DNA of 13,460 nucleotides from Kiloniellales bacterium (GCA_022360075.1 JAKSDN010001282.1:1-13460); one strand, 5' to 3'. Shown: positions 1 through 6,770, numbered from the stretch's first letter. Numbers and translations are program-made. The notes: generated by a model not told the origin, from the sequence alone.

Positions 1-853
1 CCGCCCTGGTCACCTGAGCCGACTGAGCATCGGCGCGCGTGCGGCCCTCGCCTTCCGCGACTGCGCTTGGAGACGACGGCTTGACCGCAGCCGCAGCCTT
101 GCTGGCCGGCCCGGCGGGCGCGGGGTCTTGGGCGTCCGTCCTCAGACGCGCCGGACGCGGCGCATCGGGATTTTCGGCCGGCCCATCTCCGGCGGTCTCG
201 GCCCGCGTCGAAGGCGGCAACAGTTGCGTAGGCCCGGCAACGGCCTTGGCAGGGGCCGCCTGCTCCTTGTTCGCCTCGCGCTTCGCCGGCGCCGGCTTGG
301 CCGAGGGGCGCGGGAGCGAGCCCTCGGGGGCAGCGCCCTTCTGGGACTGAGGAGAGGGCTTGGCGCTCGGCCGCTCGACCTCCGCTTGCGCCGTCTCTCG
401 AGCGGGCTTGCTTTGCTGCGGCTTCGGCCGCGGCTTGCTCGCGGCCGCTGTGCCGGGCTTCGGCGACGCTGCGGGAGATCCGGCCTGGCCCGTAGGCTTC
501 AGGTCGAGCACGACCTTCGATCCGAGCGTGAAGTGCTCGAGACTGAACTGGCCGCGCAGCGGAAAGTCCACCGAGGTGCCGTCCGCCGACACCTTCGGCG
601 TGCCGACATAGCCCTCGAGGTCGCGCTTCAAGGCCTCGAGATCGAACGCCGCCGCCTCGGCGAAGGAGACCCGTAGCCTGCCGTCGACGATCTGCGCCTC
701 GTAGCCGACGGTCTTGGGCCATTCGAAGACCATGCGTCCGAAGCCGGCATGTTCGCCGACGCGCAGCTTGACCGGGACGGACGCGCAAAGCGGGGCCGCC
801 ACGGTCAGGATCAGGAGCGGCGCGCAAAGACCGCGAAGGAGCGTTCGGATCAC
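1..853 (-). CDS. Secreted protein with AMIN-like N-terminal domain and Pro/Ala/Lys-rich linker (partial, C-terminus outside window)
   Basis: The frame is open from a GTG at 853-851 to base 1 (284 codons), so only the N-terminal part is seen. The GTG overlaps the TGA of the upstream motB by four bases, a translational-coupling arrangement that supports this start; the next ATG (residue 41) would cut into the conserved domain. Residues 4-25 are a hydrophobic stretch fitting a Sec signal peptide. Residues 27 to about 120 form a beta-rich domain opening with VKLRVGEHAGFGRMVFEW, which resembles AMIN-type domains of periplasmic proteins. From about residue 125 the chain is low-complexity, rich in Pro, Ala and Lys, like a flexible periplasmic linker. 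In related Rhodospirillales a long TPR-type protein often follows motB, so the missing part may hold TPRs; this is inference. A periplasmic role near the stator or peptidoglycan is plausible but unproven. Confidence 0.75.
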   Translation of the reverse strand, partial: MIRTLLRGLCAPLLILTVAAPLCASVPVKLRVGEHAGFGRMVFEWPKTVGYEAQIVDGRLRVSFAEAAAFDLEALKRDLEGYVGTPKVSADGTSVDFPLRGQFSLEHFTLGSKVVLDLKPTGQAGSPAASPKPGTAAASKPRPKPQQSKPARETAQAEVERPSAKPSPQSQKGAAPEGSLPRPSAKPAPAKREANKEQAAPAKAVAGPTQLLPPSTRAETAGDGPAENPDAPRPARLRTDAQDPAPAGPASKAAAAVKPSSPSAVAEGEGRTRADAQSAQVTRA

Positions 854-1617
854 GGTTCGAGCTCGCCGGAATCGTCGTGAACGATGACGTCGACGCGACG
901 GGCAAGCTGCTCGCGCCGTTCCGCCGGCAGGGTCGTCGAGAGGCGGTCGTAGTGAGCGTCGCCCTGGCCGCGCACCATAAGCGCGCCTTCCAGCCCGGCA
1001 CGCCTCAACATCGCCGCCACCGCGATCGCACGATCGAGCGAAAGCTCCCAGTTGGAGCGATGGCCGGCGCTTGGCTGGCGCGGGTCGGCATGCCCGATAA
1101 TCTCGACCCGGTTGTTCACATGACGGAGCAGACCGCCGAGCGCGAAGGCCGCCTTCTCCCCCCGTTCGTCGAGCTGGGCGCTACCCAAGGCGAACAGCAG
1201 ATCGGCCGGCAGGGAGACCACGAGGCGGTCGGAAAGACGGCTGATCAGGCCACCGGCTAGCTGTTCCTCGGCCTCCATGTTCTGGCCGAGCAGCGTGGCC
1301 AGATAGTCGAGATCGACGCCCGGCAGGGTTTCGACCGCCTCGACGCTCAGGTCGTCGGAGGGCAGCGCCACGGTGACCTCGCGTACCGTGTCCATGTCGT
1401 CGGAGAGCGCCTTGGTGAGGTTCTGCCATTGCCGCTCTTCGACCTGAGACATGGAAAAGAGCATCACGAAGAAGGTGATGAGCAAGGCGACCAGATCGGT
1501 GAAGGTGATCAGCCAGCTTTCGCTGATGCGCGACGCGGCTGCGCTCCCGCCGTCGATTTTCGGGATGATCAGGCCATTCGGCTTGGGAGGGGTGCTGGAC
1601 GGTCCGAGCGGCGTCAT
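850..1617 (-). CDS. motB: MotB-type stator protein (OmpA-like peptidoglycan-binding C-terminus)
   Basis: 255-residue inner-membrane stator B subunit. With MotA it forms the proton channel that drives rotation and anchors the stator to the cell wall. Residues 36-57 are the single transmembrane helix with the motif TFTDLVALLITFF; Asp41 matches the essential proton-binding Asp of MotB (Asp32 in E. coli). A plug/linker region follows (about 60-135), then an OmpA-like domain (about 136-247) with VEIIGHADP and NWELSLDRA (Asp178, Asn189, Glu191, Leu192, Arg196), the usual peptidoglycan-contact motif. It starts five bases after the stop of the Asp-less MotB-like gene and overlaps the next gene by four bases, so these are probably co-transcribed. 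No motA is in the window; the partner must be encoded elsewhere. Family assignment is firm. The choice among MotB-type paralogues in this organism is less certain. Confidence 0.9.
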   Translation of the reverse strand: MTPLGPSSTPPKPNGLIIPKIDGGSAAASRISESWLITFTDLVALLITFFVMLFSMSQVEERQWQNLTKALSDDMDTVREVTVALPSDDLSVEAVETLPGVDLDYLATLLGQNMEAEEQLAGGLISRLSDRLVVSLPADLLFALGSAQLDERGEKAAFALGGLLRHVNNRVEIIGHADPRQPSAGHRSNWELSLDRAIAVAAMLRRAGLEGALMVRGQGDAHYDRLSTTLPAERREQLARRVDVIVHDDSGELEP

Positions 1618-1622
1618 GCCGG

Positions 1623-2303
1623 CTACTCCCGCACCTCGCCGAGGTCGATCGGCTCGGGCGGCTCCTTGTAGAAGCGGAACAGCAGGCGCACGCTTGGGCC
1701 CGCATCGGCAAGGACCCCGATCGAAAGGTCGGCGGCGGGTCGGCCGCGCTCGACGAAGCCGCGCACCAGCGCGCCCAGCCGCCGCACCGCGAGCGAGCGG
1801 GTCTCGGGTGTGGCGTCGGAAGACTGCTTCATGCCGTGGAACAGCTCGACCTGCGGATAAAGGCCCCTTTGCTCGGCATCGGAAAGCGCCTGCGCGATGC
1901 GTTCCATCAAGAGATCGCGTCCGGGCTGAAGCTGGGTCGAGCCGGCGCGGAACAGAGCATCGGCGGAGAGGTCGAGACGGAGCAGCGGCGCCTCGACGAC
2001 GGCCTCCGCCTCGACCACCGGGATCATGGAACTGAAAAGGGTCTGGAGAGACTGCAGCACGTCCTCGGATGCGGTGAGCGAGCCGAGCGCCGCGGAATGG
2101 GGCTCGATGCTCAAGGGAGCTTCGACCTGACCGTCGAAGGCTTCGTTGACGCTTTCGATCACCACGCGTGCGCGGTCGGTCTCGAGCTTGGAGAGCGCGT
2201 TCAGCAGGATGAAGAAGGCGAGAAGGAGGAGGTAGAGGCTGAGCATCGCGACCACGTTATGGTCGCGATGGGCGCGCGCCGGAGGCGACGGCGCGGCAGC
2301 CAT
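1623..2303 (-). CDS. MotB-like paralogue lacking the proton-binding Asp
   Basis: 226 residues with one N-terminal transmembrane helix (about 18-38) and a periplasmic domain. Aligned without gaps to the neighbouring MotB, residues 20-41 (MLSLYLLLLAFFILLNALSKLE) match MotB residues 39-60, sharing the FF pair, several Leu, and S-x-x-E after the helix, but the essential Asp41 is replaced by Ser22. The C-terminal part (about 108-212) follows the OmpA-like pattern (LSADALFRAGSTQLQPG, compare LPADLLFALGSAQLDER in MotB) but lacks the GHADP and NWELS motifs; only the RSLAVRR stretch recalls the LSLDRA helix. It therefore probably cannot carry protons and may bind peptidoglycan poorly. It lies between cheZ (7-base gap) and motB (5-base gap). 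It may form mixed dimers with MotB or act as an accessory stator protein; this is inference. The start is the ATG at 2303. Confidence 0.8.
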   Translation of the reverse strand: MAAAPSPPARAHRDHNVVAMLSLYLLLLAFFILLNALSKLETDRARVVIESVNEAFDGQVEAPLSIEPHSAALGSLTASEDVLQSLQTLFSSMIPVVEAEAVVEAPLLRLDLSADALFRAGSTQLQPGRDLLMERIAQALSDAEQRGLYPQVELFHGMKQSSDATPETRSLAVRRLGALVRGFVERGRPAADLSIGVLADAGPSVRLLFRFYKEPPEPIDLGEVRE

Positions 2304-2310
2304 GCCGGCT

Positions 2311-2973
2311 TCAGTCGAAGCCGAGGAGGGCGTCGATTTCGTCCTGAGTCTTGCCTTCCCCGCTAAGCTGCGGCCCGTTCATCAGATGCTCGTCCGGGCG
2401 ATCGGACTTGCCGTCCGCACGTTTCGACTTTTCCTCTTCCGGCACCTCCGGGACGTCCGGCAGATCGCGGCCGAAGGCCTCGAGCAGGCCTTCGATCTTG
2501 TCGTCGATGTGGTGCAAGGCCGAGACGATCTTGCCGATGCGCTGACCGGTGATGTCCTGGAAGCTGCAGGCTTCGTAGACCGTCGTGACGGCGTCGGTGA
2601 TCTTCTCGGCGACCGGTTCTGTCATGTCGCCGCAGAGCCCTTCGATGGTCTCGACGGCCTCGAAGATCGAGTTGGTCGCCTGCTCCGTATGATTGACGAT
2701 CTCGTCGAGCTCGTCGGAAGCCGTCGCCAAATGCCGATCCTTGATCTCCGAGGGTCTGAGCGCCGCAATCTCGCCCTTGGCCGTGTTGATGAAACGGGCG
2801 AGCGCTTCGATCTCGGAGTAGAGTCGCTGATTGATGGACGAGATGTCTCCACTGATCGAGCTCATAATACTCTCCACGACATCGACAATATCTTGTGGAT
2901 CAACATTGACGCTGCTCTCGGACAACGCCTCGATCTGGCGGTCGATCTCTCTGTCGCGCGCCGGGATCGCCAT
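2311..2973 (-). CDS. cheZ: CheZ, CheY-phosphate phosphatase
   Basis: 220-residue cytoplasmic phosphatase that dephosphorylates CheY-P and ends the motor-switching signal. The protein is mainly long helices. The catalytic segment CSFQDITGQRIGKI (residues 136-149) matches the CheZ signature DFQDLTGQ; Asp140 and Gln144 correspond to E. coli Asp143 and Gln147, Gln being the residue that positions the attacking water. A charged linker (about 170-205) leads to a C-terminal peptide TQDEIDALLGFD, the CheY-tethering tail. This tail is strikingly close to the CheY-binding motif of FliM (see findings). The gene follows cheY after 33 bases and has a strong purine-rich ribosome site (GGAGGGGAGG) just before the ATG. 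Pairing with cheY and placement beside motor genes, not a che operon, suggests a motor-dedicated CheY/CheZ pair. Confidence 0.93.
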   Translation of the reverse strand: MAIPARDREIDRQIEALSESSVNVDPQDIVDVVESIMSSISGDISSINQRLYSEIEALARFINTAKGEIAALRPSEIKDRHLATASDELDEIVNHTEQATNSIFEAVETIEGLCGDMTEPVAEKITDAVTTVYEACSFQDITGQRIGKIVSALHHIDDKIEGLLEAFGRDLPDVPEVPEEEKSKRADGKSDRPDEHLMNGPQLSGEGKTQDEIDALLGFD

Positions 2974-3006
2974 AGCCGCGCCTCCCCTCCGCCAGACCGG
3001 GCCGGC

Positions 3007-3396
3007 TTAGAAGTTGCCCAGGACCGTGACGAGCTTGTTCTTCAGGGTCGCCGCGTTGAAGGGCTTGACGATGTAGTTGCTGACGCCGGCTTGCTTGGCG
3101 GCCAGAACGTTCTCGCTCTTGCTCTCGGCGGTGATCATGATGAACGGCAGAGACTTGAGCTTCTCGTCCGCGCGGACCTCTTTGAGCAACTGCAGGCCGC
3201 TCATCGGCTCCATGTTCCAGTCGGAGATGCAGAGACCGTAGTCCTTCTCGCGCAGCTTCTGCAGCGCCGCGGCGCCGTCGGTCGCCTCGTCGACGTTGTG
3301 GAAGCCCAGTTGCTTCAACAGATTGCGGATGATCCTCAGCATGGTCTTGTAGTCATCCACGATGAGGACTGACATGTTCAAGTCGACAGACGCCAT
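3007..3396 (-). CDS. cheY: CheY, single-domain chemotaxis response regulator
   Basis: 129-residue receiver domain with no output domain. The acidic pair is Asp14-Asp15, the phospho-acceptor is Asp59 (CISDWNMEPMSG), the switch residues are Thr89 (MITAES) and Tyr108, and Lys111 sits in VKPF, so all CheY catalytic and signalling residues are present. Phosphorylated CheY binds FliM at the switch, and FliM is encoded in the adjacent unit. A GGGAG ribosome site eight bases before the ATG at 3396 supports this start over Met8. The gene is first in the run cheY-cheZ-motB-like-motB. The 122-base gap before it holds a CtrA-like site and a weak sigma-54-like element, consistent with its own promoter. 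Confidence 0.95.
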   Translation of the reverse strand: MASVDLNMSVLIVDDYKTMLRIIRNLLKQLGFHNVDEATDGAAALQKLREKDYGLCISDWNMEPMSGLQLLKEVRADEKLKSLPFIMITAESKSENVLAAKQAGVSNYIVKPFNAATLKNKLVTVLGNF

Positions 3397-3470
3397 CGGA
3401 AACTCCCGTGTTTGGCTGGCCGGATACGCGGTGCCTGTTCAAAGGCCGGGCGGAGATTAGTGAAGCTCAG

Positions 3471-3485
3471 TTAAAACAGCGTAAA
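3471..3485 (-). promoter_or_regulatory. CtrA-like box upstream of cheY
   Basis: Read on the minus strand the site is TTTACGCTGTTTTAAC, one mismatch from the CtrA consensus TTAA-N7-TTAAC, with exact seven-base spacing and the trailing C. It lies 74 bases before the cheY start codon in the gap between the motE-like gene and cheY. TTAA is very rare in this GC-rich window and appears in the intergenic regions. The assignment rests on the motif and on the parallel sites before fliL and fliX; no binding is shown. Confidence 0.5.
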
Positions 3486-3489
3486 CCTT

Positions 3490-3506
3490 GGCAAATCCGT
3501 GCCCAT
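3490..3506 (-). promoter_or_regulatory. Weak sigma-54-like element upstream of cheY
   Basis: The minus strand reads ATGGGCACGGATTTGCC. Taking the first two Gs gives GG-N10-GC, the required spacing, with a good -12 box (TTTGC) but a poor -24 box (TGGGC, where TGGCAC is expected). The better-looking GGCACG register gives only nine bases of spacing and would not work. A start near 3479 would leave about 83 bases before cheY. It is much weaker than the flgF and flgI elements. Confidence 0.25.
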
Positions 3507-3518
3507 TAAGGAGCGATT

Positions 3519-4247
3519 TCAGTCGCGCGCGACGGGCAGCTCGCGGCGCTGGGCAAGCTCCAAGGTGACCGCCTTGGCCTTCGCCGGGTTCATCTTGGCC
3601 AAAATCGGCGCGCTCTTGCGTTCCTTCATGCGCTCGATCACCTCGAGCAGCACGACCATGTCCAACTCCTCGAAGATCCGCGCCGCGTCCTTCGGCTTCA
3701 TGCTCTCGTAGATCTTCACGAGGCTGCGCATCTGCGCCTCTTCCTGCTCGTCGTGCTTGACCAGCAGGCTCTCGATCAGACTCTGCAGATCTTCCAGCTC
3801 CTTGATCTTCTGCTCGATGCGCCCCTCGGCTGCCTCCAGCAGGGCCGCTCGCCGATCCATATCGCGCGCGCGCCTTTGCAGCTCCTCGCGCCGCTCGGCG
3901 AGCTGCTGGAGCAGCTCGATCTCCTCGTCGGAGAGATCGAAAGGGTCGCGAACGGAGGCATCGATCATGCCGTCGGAGGCGTCCATAGCCTCCGCCTCCG
4001 CGACCGTGTCGCCCTCGCCGGCCTCTTCCTCGTCTTCGTCGCCGGCCGCCGGCGAAAGCAAGGGCTCGACGGCCGGAAAGGCGGGCCGCGCCGGCCGCTC
4101 CGGCACCTCGGCCGCGTCCGGTTCGGTGAACTCGGCGGTCTCCGCCGCCTCGCCGAAGCCGAGCTCCATCCACAAGAGGTCGGCGGCCTTGACCACGACG
4201 ATGGTGGAGAACACCGCGATCGCGAGAGGAAAGAAACCGATACGCAA
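3519..4247 (-). CDS. MotE-like membrane-anchored coiled-coil protein with MgtE_N/FliG-like C-terminal domain
   Basis: 242 residues. Residues 5-26 form an N-terminal membrane anchor or uncleaved signal. Residues 35-100 are an acidic, Pro/Ala-rich linker (including EDEEEAGEGD). Residues 105-170 have strong heptad character and should form a coiled coil. Residues 172-232 (YESMKPKDAARIFEELD ... ILAKMNPAKAKAVTLELA) are typical of the MgtE intracellular N-domain fold, also found in MotE and related to FliG. In Sinorhizobium MotE is a periplasmic chaperone of the motility protein MotC; no MotC is seen here, so the partner may be different. It follows the DUF6468-type gene by 18 bases and ends the fliL-fliM unit. 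The membership in a flagellar operon is clear; the exact role is inferred. Confidence 0.75.
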   Translation of the reverse strand: MRIGFFPLAIAVFSTIVVVKAADLLWMELGFGEAAETAEFTEPDAAEVPERPARPAFPAVEPLLSPAAGDEDEEEAGEGDTVAEAEAMDASDGMIDASVRDPFDLSDEEIELLQQLAERREELQRRARDMDRRAALLEAAEGRIEQKIKELEDLQSLIESLLVKHDEQEEAQMRSLVKIYESMKPKDAARIFEELDMVVLLEVIERMKERKSAPILAKMNPAKAKAVTLELAQRRELPVARD

Positions 4248-4265
4248 GCCTGACGGCCTCCGGCC

Positions 4266-4766
4266 TCAGCGCATCTCGCGCAGCGCCTTGACCAGCGCCG
4301 CGCCGCGGGTTCCTTGGCCGCCCTTGGCGAGCGGCAGCCGCGCGGGCGTTGCCGCCGGCCGCCCGGCGCCCGGCGCCGCATCCGCGTGTCGGTCCGTTCG
4401 CTGGTCGAAAGCGGGCAGCGCCTGGGACTCGACGACGCTCTGGCGAACCTGGGTACCGCTACCCTCCAAGCGGTTCGCCAGAGCTTCGCCACGCTCGATG
4501 AGAAAGTTCAGGTCCTCCACCAATCCCACGGCCCGACCTGCCCTCAGATCGAGCGCCTCGCCCGAGCTGGCGCTGATCTCCTTGATCGCCTGCAGGCTGC
4601 TCTGGGCCCGCCCGGTGGCCGTGCCGAACTCGGCCATCAGTGCTCGCATCTCCTCCTTGGCCGAGCGCAGCGACCTCAGCCGCCGATCGAGCACGATGGC
4701 GTAGCCGATCACGACACCCAGCAGCAACAGGATGCCCAGGTCCAGAGCTAGGCCGAGACCCGCCAT
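4266..4766 (-). CDS. DUF6468-type membrane protein of the fliM operon
   Basis: 166 residues. A hydrophobic N-terminus (about residues 4-26, GLALDLGILLLLGVVIGYAI) is followed by a basic DRRLRSLRSAKEEMRALMAEF segment, so the protein is likely a single-pass membrane protein with a helical domain (about 27-95). A Pro/Ala-rich low-complexity stretch (about 105-150) and a short basic tail (RGAALVKALREMR) complete it. This architecture and its place between fliM and a motE-like gene match the DUF6468 family of Rhodospirillales, whose function is unknown. The ATG at 4766 overlaps the fliM stop by one base (TGATG); a GTG three bases upstream (4769) is an alternative start. Tight coupling to fliM suggests a role at the switch or stator, which is inference. 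Confidence 0.7.
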   Translation of the reverse strand: MAGLGLALDLGILLLLGVVIGYAIVLDRRLRSLRSAKEEMRALMAEFGTATGRAQSSLQAIKEISASSGEALDLRAGRAVGLVEDLNFLIERGEALANRLEGSGTQVRQSVVESQALPAFDQRTDRHADAAPGAGRPAATPARLPLAKGGQGTRGAALVKALREMR

Positions 4767-5869
4767 CACACGGGCTCCCGATCGCGGATGAGCCGGTCGG
4801 CGAGGCGGACGGCGATGGCGTTGTTCCGCCGGCCCATATGGCCGCGGAACATCTTGACGTCGCCGCAGCGCAGCTCGACCTTCGTGCTCGGCGTGCAGCT
4901 CAGCTCGAGCCGGCTGCCCTCACTCCAACCCATGACCTCGCCCAGCGTCAGCTCGAGCTCTTCCAGCACGGCCTTGATCTCGACCTCGGTCTGCCACAGC
5001 TCGGCCGTCAGATGCCCTTCCCAGATCGAGTCGCGGCCGAACTTCTCGCCCATGAACATCTGGAGCAGCAGCTCGCGCACGGGCTCCAGCGTGGCATAGG
5101 GCAGCAACAGCTCGATGCGGCCGCCGCGATCCTCCATGTCGACGCGAAGCTTAGCGACGATCGCGGCGTTTCCCGGCCGGGCGATGGTCGCAAAGCGCGG
5201 ATTGGTCTCCAGGCGCTCGAAGCGGAAGGTCACCGGAGAAAGCGGGTCGAAGGCGGCGGAGAGATCCGCCAGCACGACGTGGAGCATCCGCTCGACAAGG
5301 TTGCGCTCGATCGTCGTGTAGGGCCGCCCCTCGATGCGCATGGCCGCCGTCCCGCGCCGGCCCCCCAGCAGGACGTCGACGACGGAGTAGATCAGGGAGG
5401 AATCGACGGTCATCAGGCCGAAGTTGTCCCACTCCTCGGCCTTGAAGACCGTCAGCATGGCCGGCAGCGGGATGGAATTCAGATAGTCGCCGAAGCGTGC
5501 CGAGGTGATGCTGTCGAGGCTGACCTCCACGTTGTCGGAGGTGAAGTTGCGAAGCGATGTCGACATCATGCGCACGAGGCGGTCGAAGACCACCTCGAGC
5601 ATCGGCAGGCGCTCGTAGGACACCAGCGCGGAGTTGAGGATCGCGGTGATGCCGGAGCGGTCGTTATCGTCGATGGCGTCGGCATCGAGGCCGAGCAGCG
5701 AGTCGATCTCTTCCTGATCGAGCACCCGCATCGAGCCGCTTTCGTCGGGTCCGGCCGCAACCGGATCCTCGTCGTCATCGGCCATGGCCTCCCATTCGGC
5801 CATGAGCGCATCTTGATCGACCTCGTCGTCCTCACCTTCCGTTGCCTGATCGTCGATCGGCTCAAGCAT
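4766..5869 (-). CDS. fliM: Flagellar motor switch protein FliM
   Basis: 367-residue C-ring protein that binds CheY-P and, with FliG and FliN, sets rotation direction. It is longer than E. coli FliM (334) because of a roughly 50-residue acidic N-terminal extension containing VDQDALMAEWEAMADDD (17-33). The conserved CheY-binding peptide LDQEEIDSLLGLD follows at 50-62 instead of at the N-terminus. The middle CheC-like domain (about 80-275) includes SLRNFTSDNVEVSLDSI, LLGGRRG (167-173) and IEGRPYTTIERNLVERML. The C-terminal SpoA/FliN-like domain (about 290-360) ends with VRLADRLI. It lies 53 bases downstream of fliL and overlaps the next gene. The start at 5869 has only a weak ribosome site, so a slightly different start cannot be excluded. 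Confidence 0.95.
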   Translation of the reverse strand: MLEPIDDQATEGEDDEVDQDALMAEWEAMADDDEDPVAAGPDESGSMRVLDQEEIDSLLGLDADAIDDNDRSGITAILNSALVSYERLPMLEVVFDRLVRMMSTSLRNFTSDNVEVSLDSITSARFGDYLNSIPLPAMLTVFKAEEWDNFGLMTVDSSLIYSVVDVLLGGRRGTAAMRIEGRPYTTIERNLVERMLHVVLADLSAAFDPLSPVTFRFERLETNPRFATIARPGNAAIVAKLRVDMEDRGGRIELLLPYATLEPVRELLLQMFMGEKFGRDSIWEGHLTAELWQTEVEIKAVLEELELTLGEVMGWSEGSRLELSCTPSTKVELRCGDVKMFRGHMGRRNNAIAVRLADRLIRDREPV

Positions 5870-5922
5870 ACGAGATCACACCCAAAGGCCGGTAGTTAGC
5901 GGGATGGCACTGAAGATCCAGG

Positions 5923-6456
5923 TCACTGGACCAGCATCTCCTTGAACAGCACGTCCTTGACGACATTCGACTGGGCCGCGGCATTGACCCGTTTCAGCAG
6001 CTCTTCACGAAGGCGCTGAAGCCCGGCCGAGCCGCTCAAGTCCTCCACCCGCAGCTCGCGCAGGTAGACCTGAAAGTTGTCGACGATGCGCGGCAGCACC
6101 TTTTCGAGCACGGCCGGCTGAACGCCGGGCCTCAGCTCCAAACTCACCGAGAGACGGAGAAAGGCACTAGCGTTCCCGGAGGAGTTGAGGTTGACGAGCA
6201 TCTCCGGCAGCTCGTAGAAGACGGCCGGTGCCGCCACCTGCTGCTCTTGTGCCTCGGCGCCCTCTTCGGGGGGGCTGCCGCCGAGCAGCCCATCGAGCAG
6301 TCCGGAAAAGAAGATCCCTGCGCCGCCGGCAAGCAGCAGGACGATCGGCAGCACGATCAGCAAGACAAGCTTCTTGCCGGCCAGGCCCTTCGATTTCGGC
6401 TTGGCCTCGACCTCTAGGTCTTCGCCAGCATCTTCGGCGAGCGCTTCGTCGGTCAT
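5923..6456 (-). CDS. fliL: Flagellar basal-body-associated protein FliL
   Basis: 177-residue single-pass inner-membrane protein that surrounds stator units and supports torque and stator stability. An acidic cytoplasmic N-terminus (1-28, ending in a basic KSKGLAGKK) precedes the transmembrane helix (about 30-51). A Gly/Pro/Glu linker (55-75) leads to the periplasmic SPFH-like FliL domain (about 78-177) with YELPEMLVNLNSSGNASAFLRLSVSLEL and the usual C-terminal VVKDVLFKEMLVQ. It is the first gene of the minus-strand run fliL-fliM-DUF6468-motE and diverges from flgF. A CtrA-like site lies 64 bases upstream. The ribosome site is weak (GAGG about 13 bases before the ATG). Confidence 0.95.
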   Translation of the reverse strand: MTDEALAEDAGEDLEVEAKPKSKGLAGKKLVLLIVLPIVLLLAGGAGIFFSGLLDGLLGGSPPEEGAEAQEQQVAAPAVFYELPEMLVNLNSSGNASAFLRLSVSLELRPGVQPAVLEKVLPRIVDNFQVYLRELRVEDLSGSAGLQRLREELLKRVNAAAQSNVVKDVLFKEMLVQ

Positions 6457-6520
6457 GCGGGGGTCACATCCTCAGGTCTTGGCGGCTCCTGGCCTGGTCC
6501 AGAGACTAGCTGAGTCTTGG

Positions 6521-6535
6521 TTAAGAACAGGTTGA
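6521..6535 (-). promoter_or_regulatory. CtrA-like box upstream of fliL
   Basis: On the minus strand the site is TCAACCTGTTCTTAAC: one mismatch to TTAA-N7-TTAAC, with exact spacing. It ends 64 bases before the fliL ATG, a distance like that of the boxes before cheY and fliX. It may control fliL and possibly influence divergent flgF. Confidence 0.5.
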
Positions 6536-6690
6536 AGTGCTTGAGAAAATCGCGATCAGGCCCGTGGCGGCAAGTTCTGCCGGGCAAGCTCTTCCAGCGC
6601 CGGAGCGTCAGCCTGGGACATCTTGCCTAGAGCGGGTTGACTCCCCCCTAACGGCGGGCCGCGTTCGGCACCGATTCAGGCTCCGGCGAC

Positions 6691-6707
6691 TTGGCACGCC
6701 GCGTGCA
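6691..6707 (+). promoter_or_regulatory. Sigma-54 promoter of the flgF-flgG-flgA-flgH unit
   Basis: TTGGCACGCCGCGTGCA: the -24 box TTGGCACG is perfect and the -12 box GTGCA differs at one base from TTGCA. GG (6693-6694) and GC (6705-6706) are separated by exactly ten bases, as sigma-54 requires. Transcription would begin near 6718, leaving about 53 bases before the flgF ATG at 6771. An enhancer-binding activator such as FlbD is expected but is not encoded in the window. Confidence 0.75.
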
Positions 6708-6770
6708 CCGGCGATCCCGCCTGGACGGCTGCGAGTGGCAAACGCGGCAGCAACGAAGACGGACTTTACG

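Larger units (their letters stand above)
6457..6770. other. Divergent fliL/flgF control region
   Basis: This 314-base gap separates fliL (minus) from flgF (plus). It holds a CtrA-like box near fliL and a strong sigma-54 element near flgF. The flgF frame stays open upstream to an ATG at 6537, but that extension has no FlgF similarity and would begin upstream of the predicted transcription start, so I do not treat it as coding. I see no other gene here. Confidence 0.7.

Noticed and set aside
2302..3372. Long plus-strand open frame opposite cheZ and cheY
   Set aside because: It spans two confident genes and the gap between them on the other strand, with shadow-like composition.
4640..5899. Long plus-strand open frame opposite fliM
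   Set aside because: Complementary to a clear FliM; Asp/His/Gln/Arg-rich with no recognisable motif, so a shadow frame.
6583..6602. GC-N10-CC combinations as minus-strand sigma-54 sites for fliL
   Set aside because: They have the spacing only; neither the TGGCAC nor the TTGC core is present.
6537..6770. N-terminal extension of FlgF to an upstream ATG
   Set aside because: The extra residues have no FlgF similarity and the ATG is upstream of the sigma-54 transcription start; the rod signature begins at 6771.
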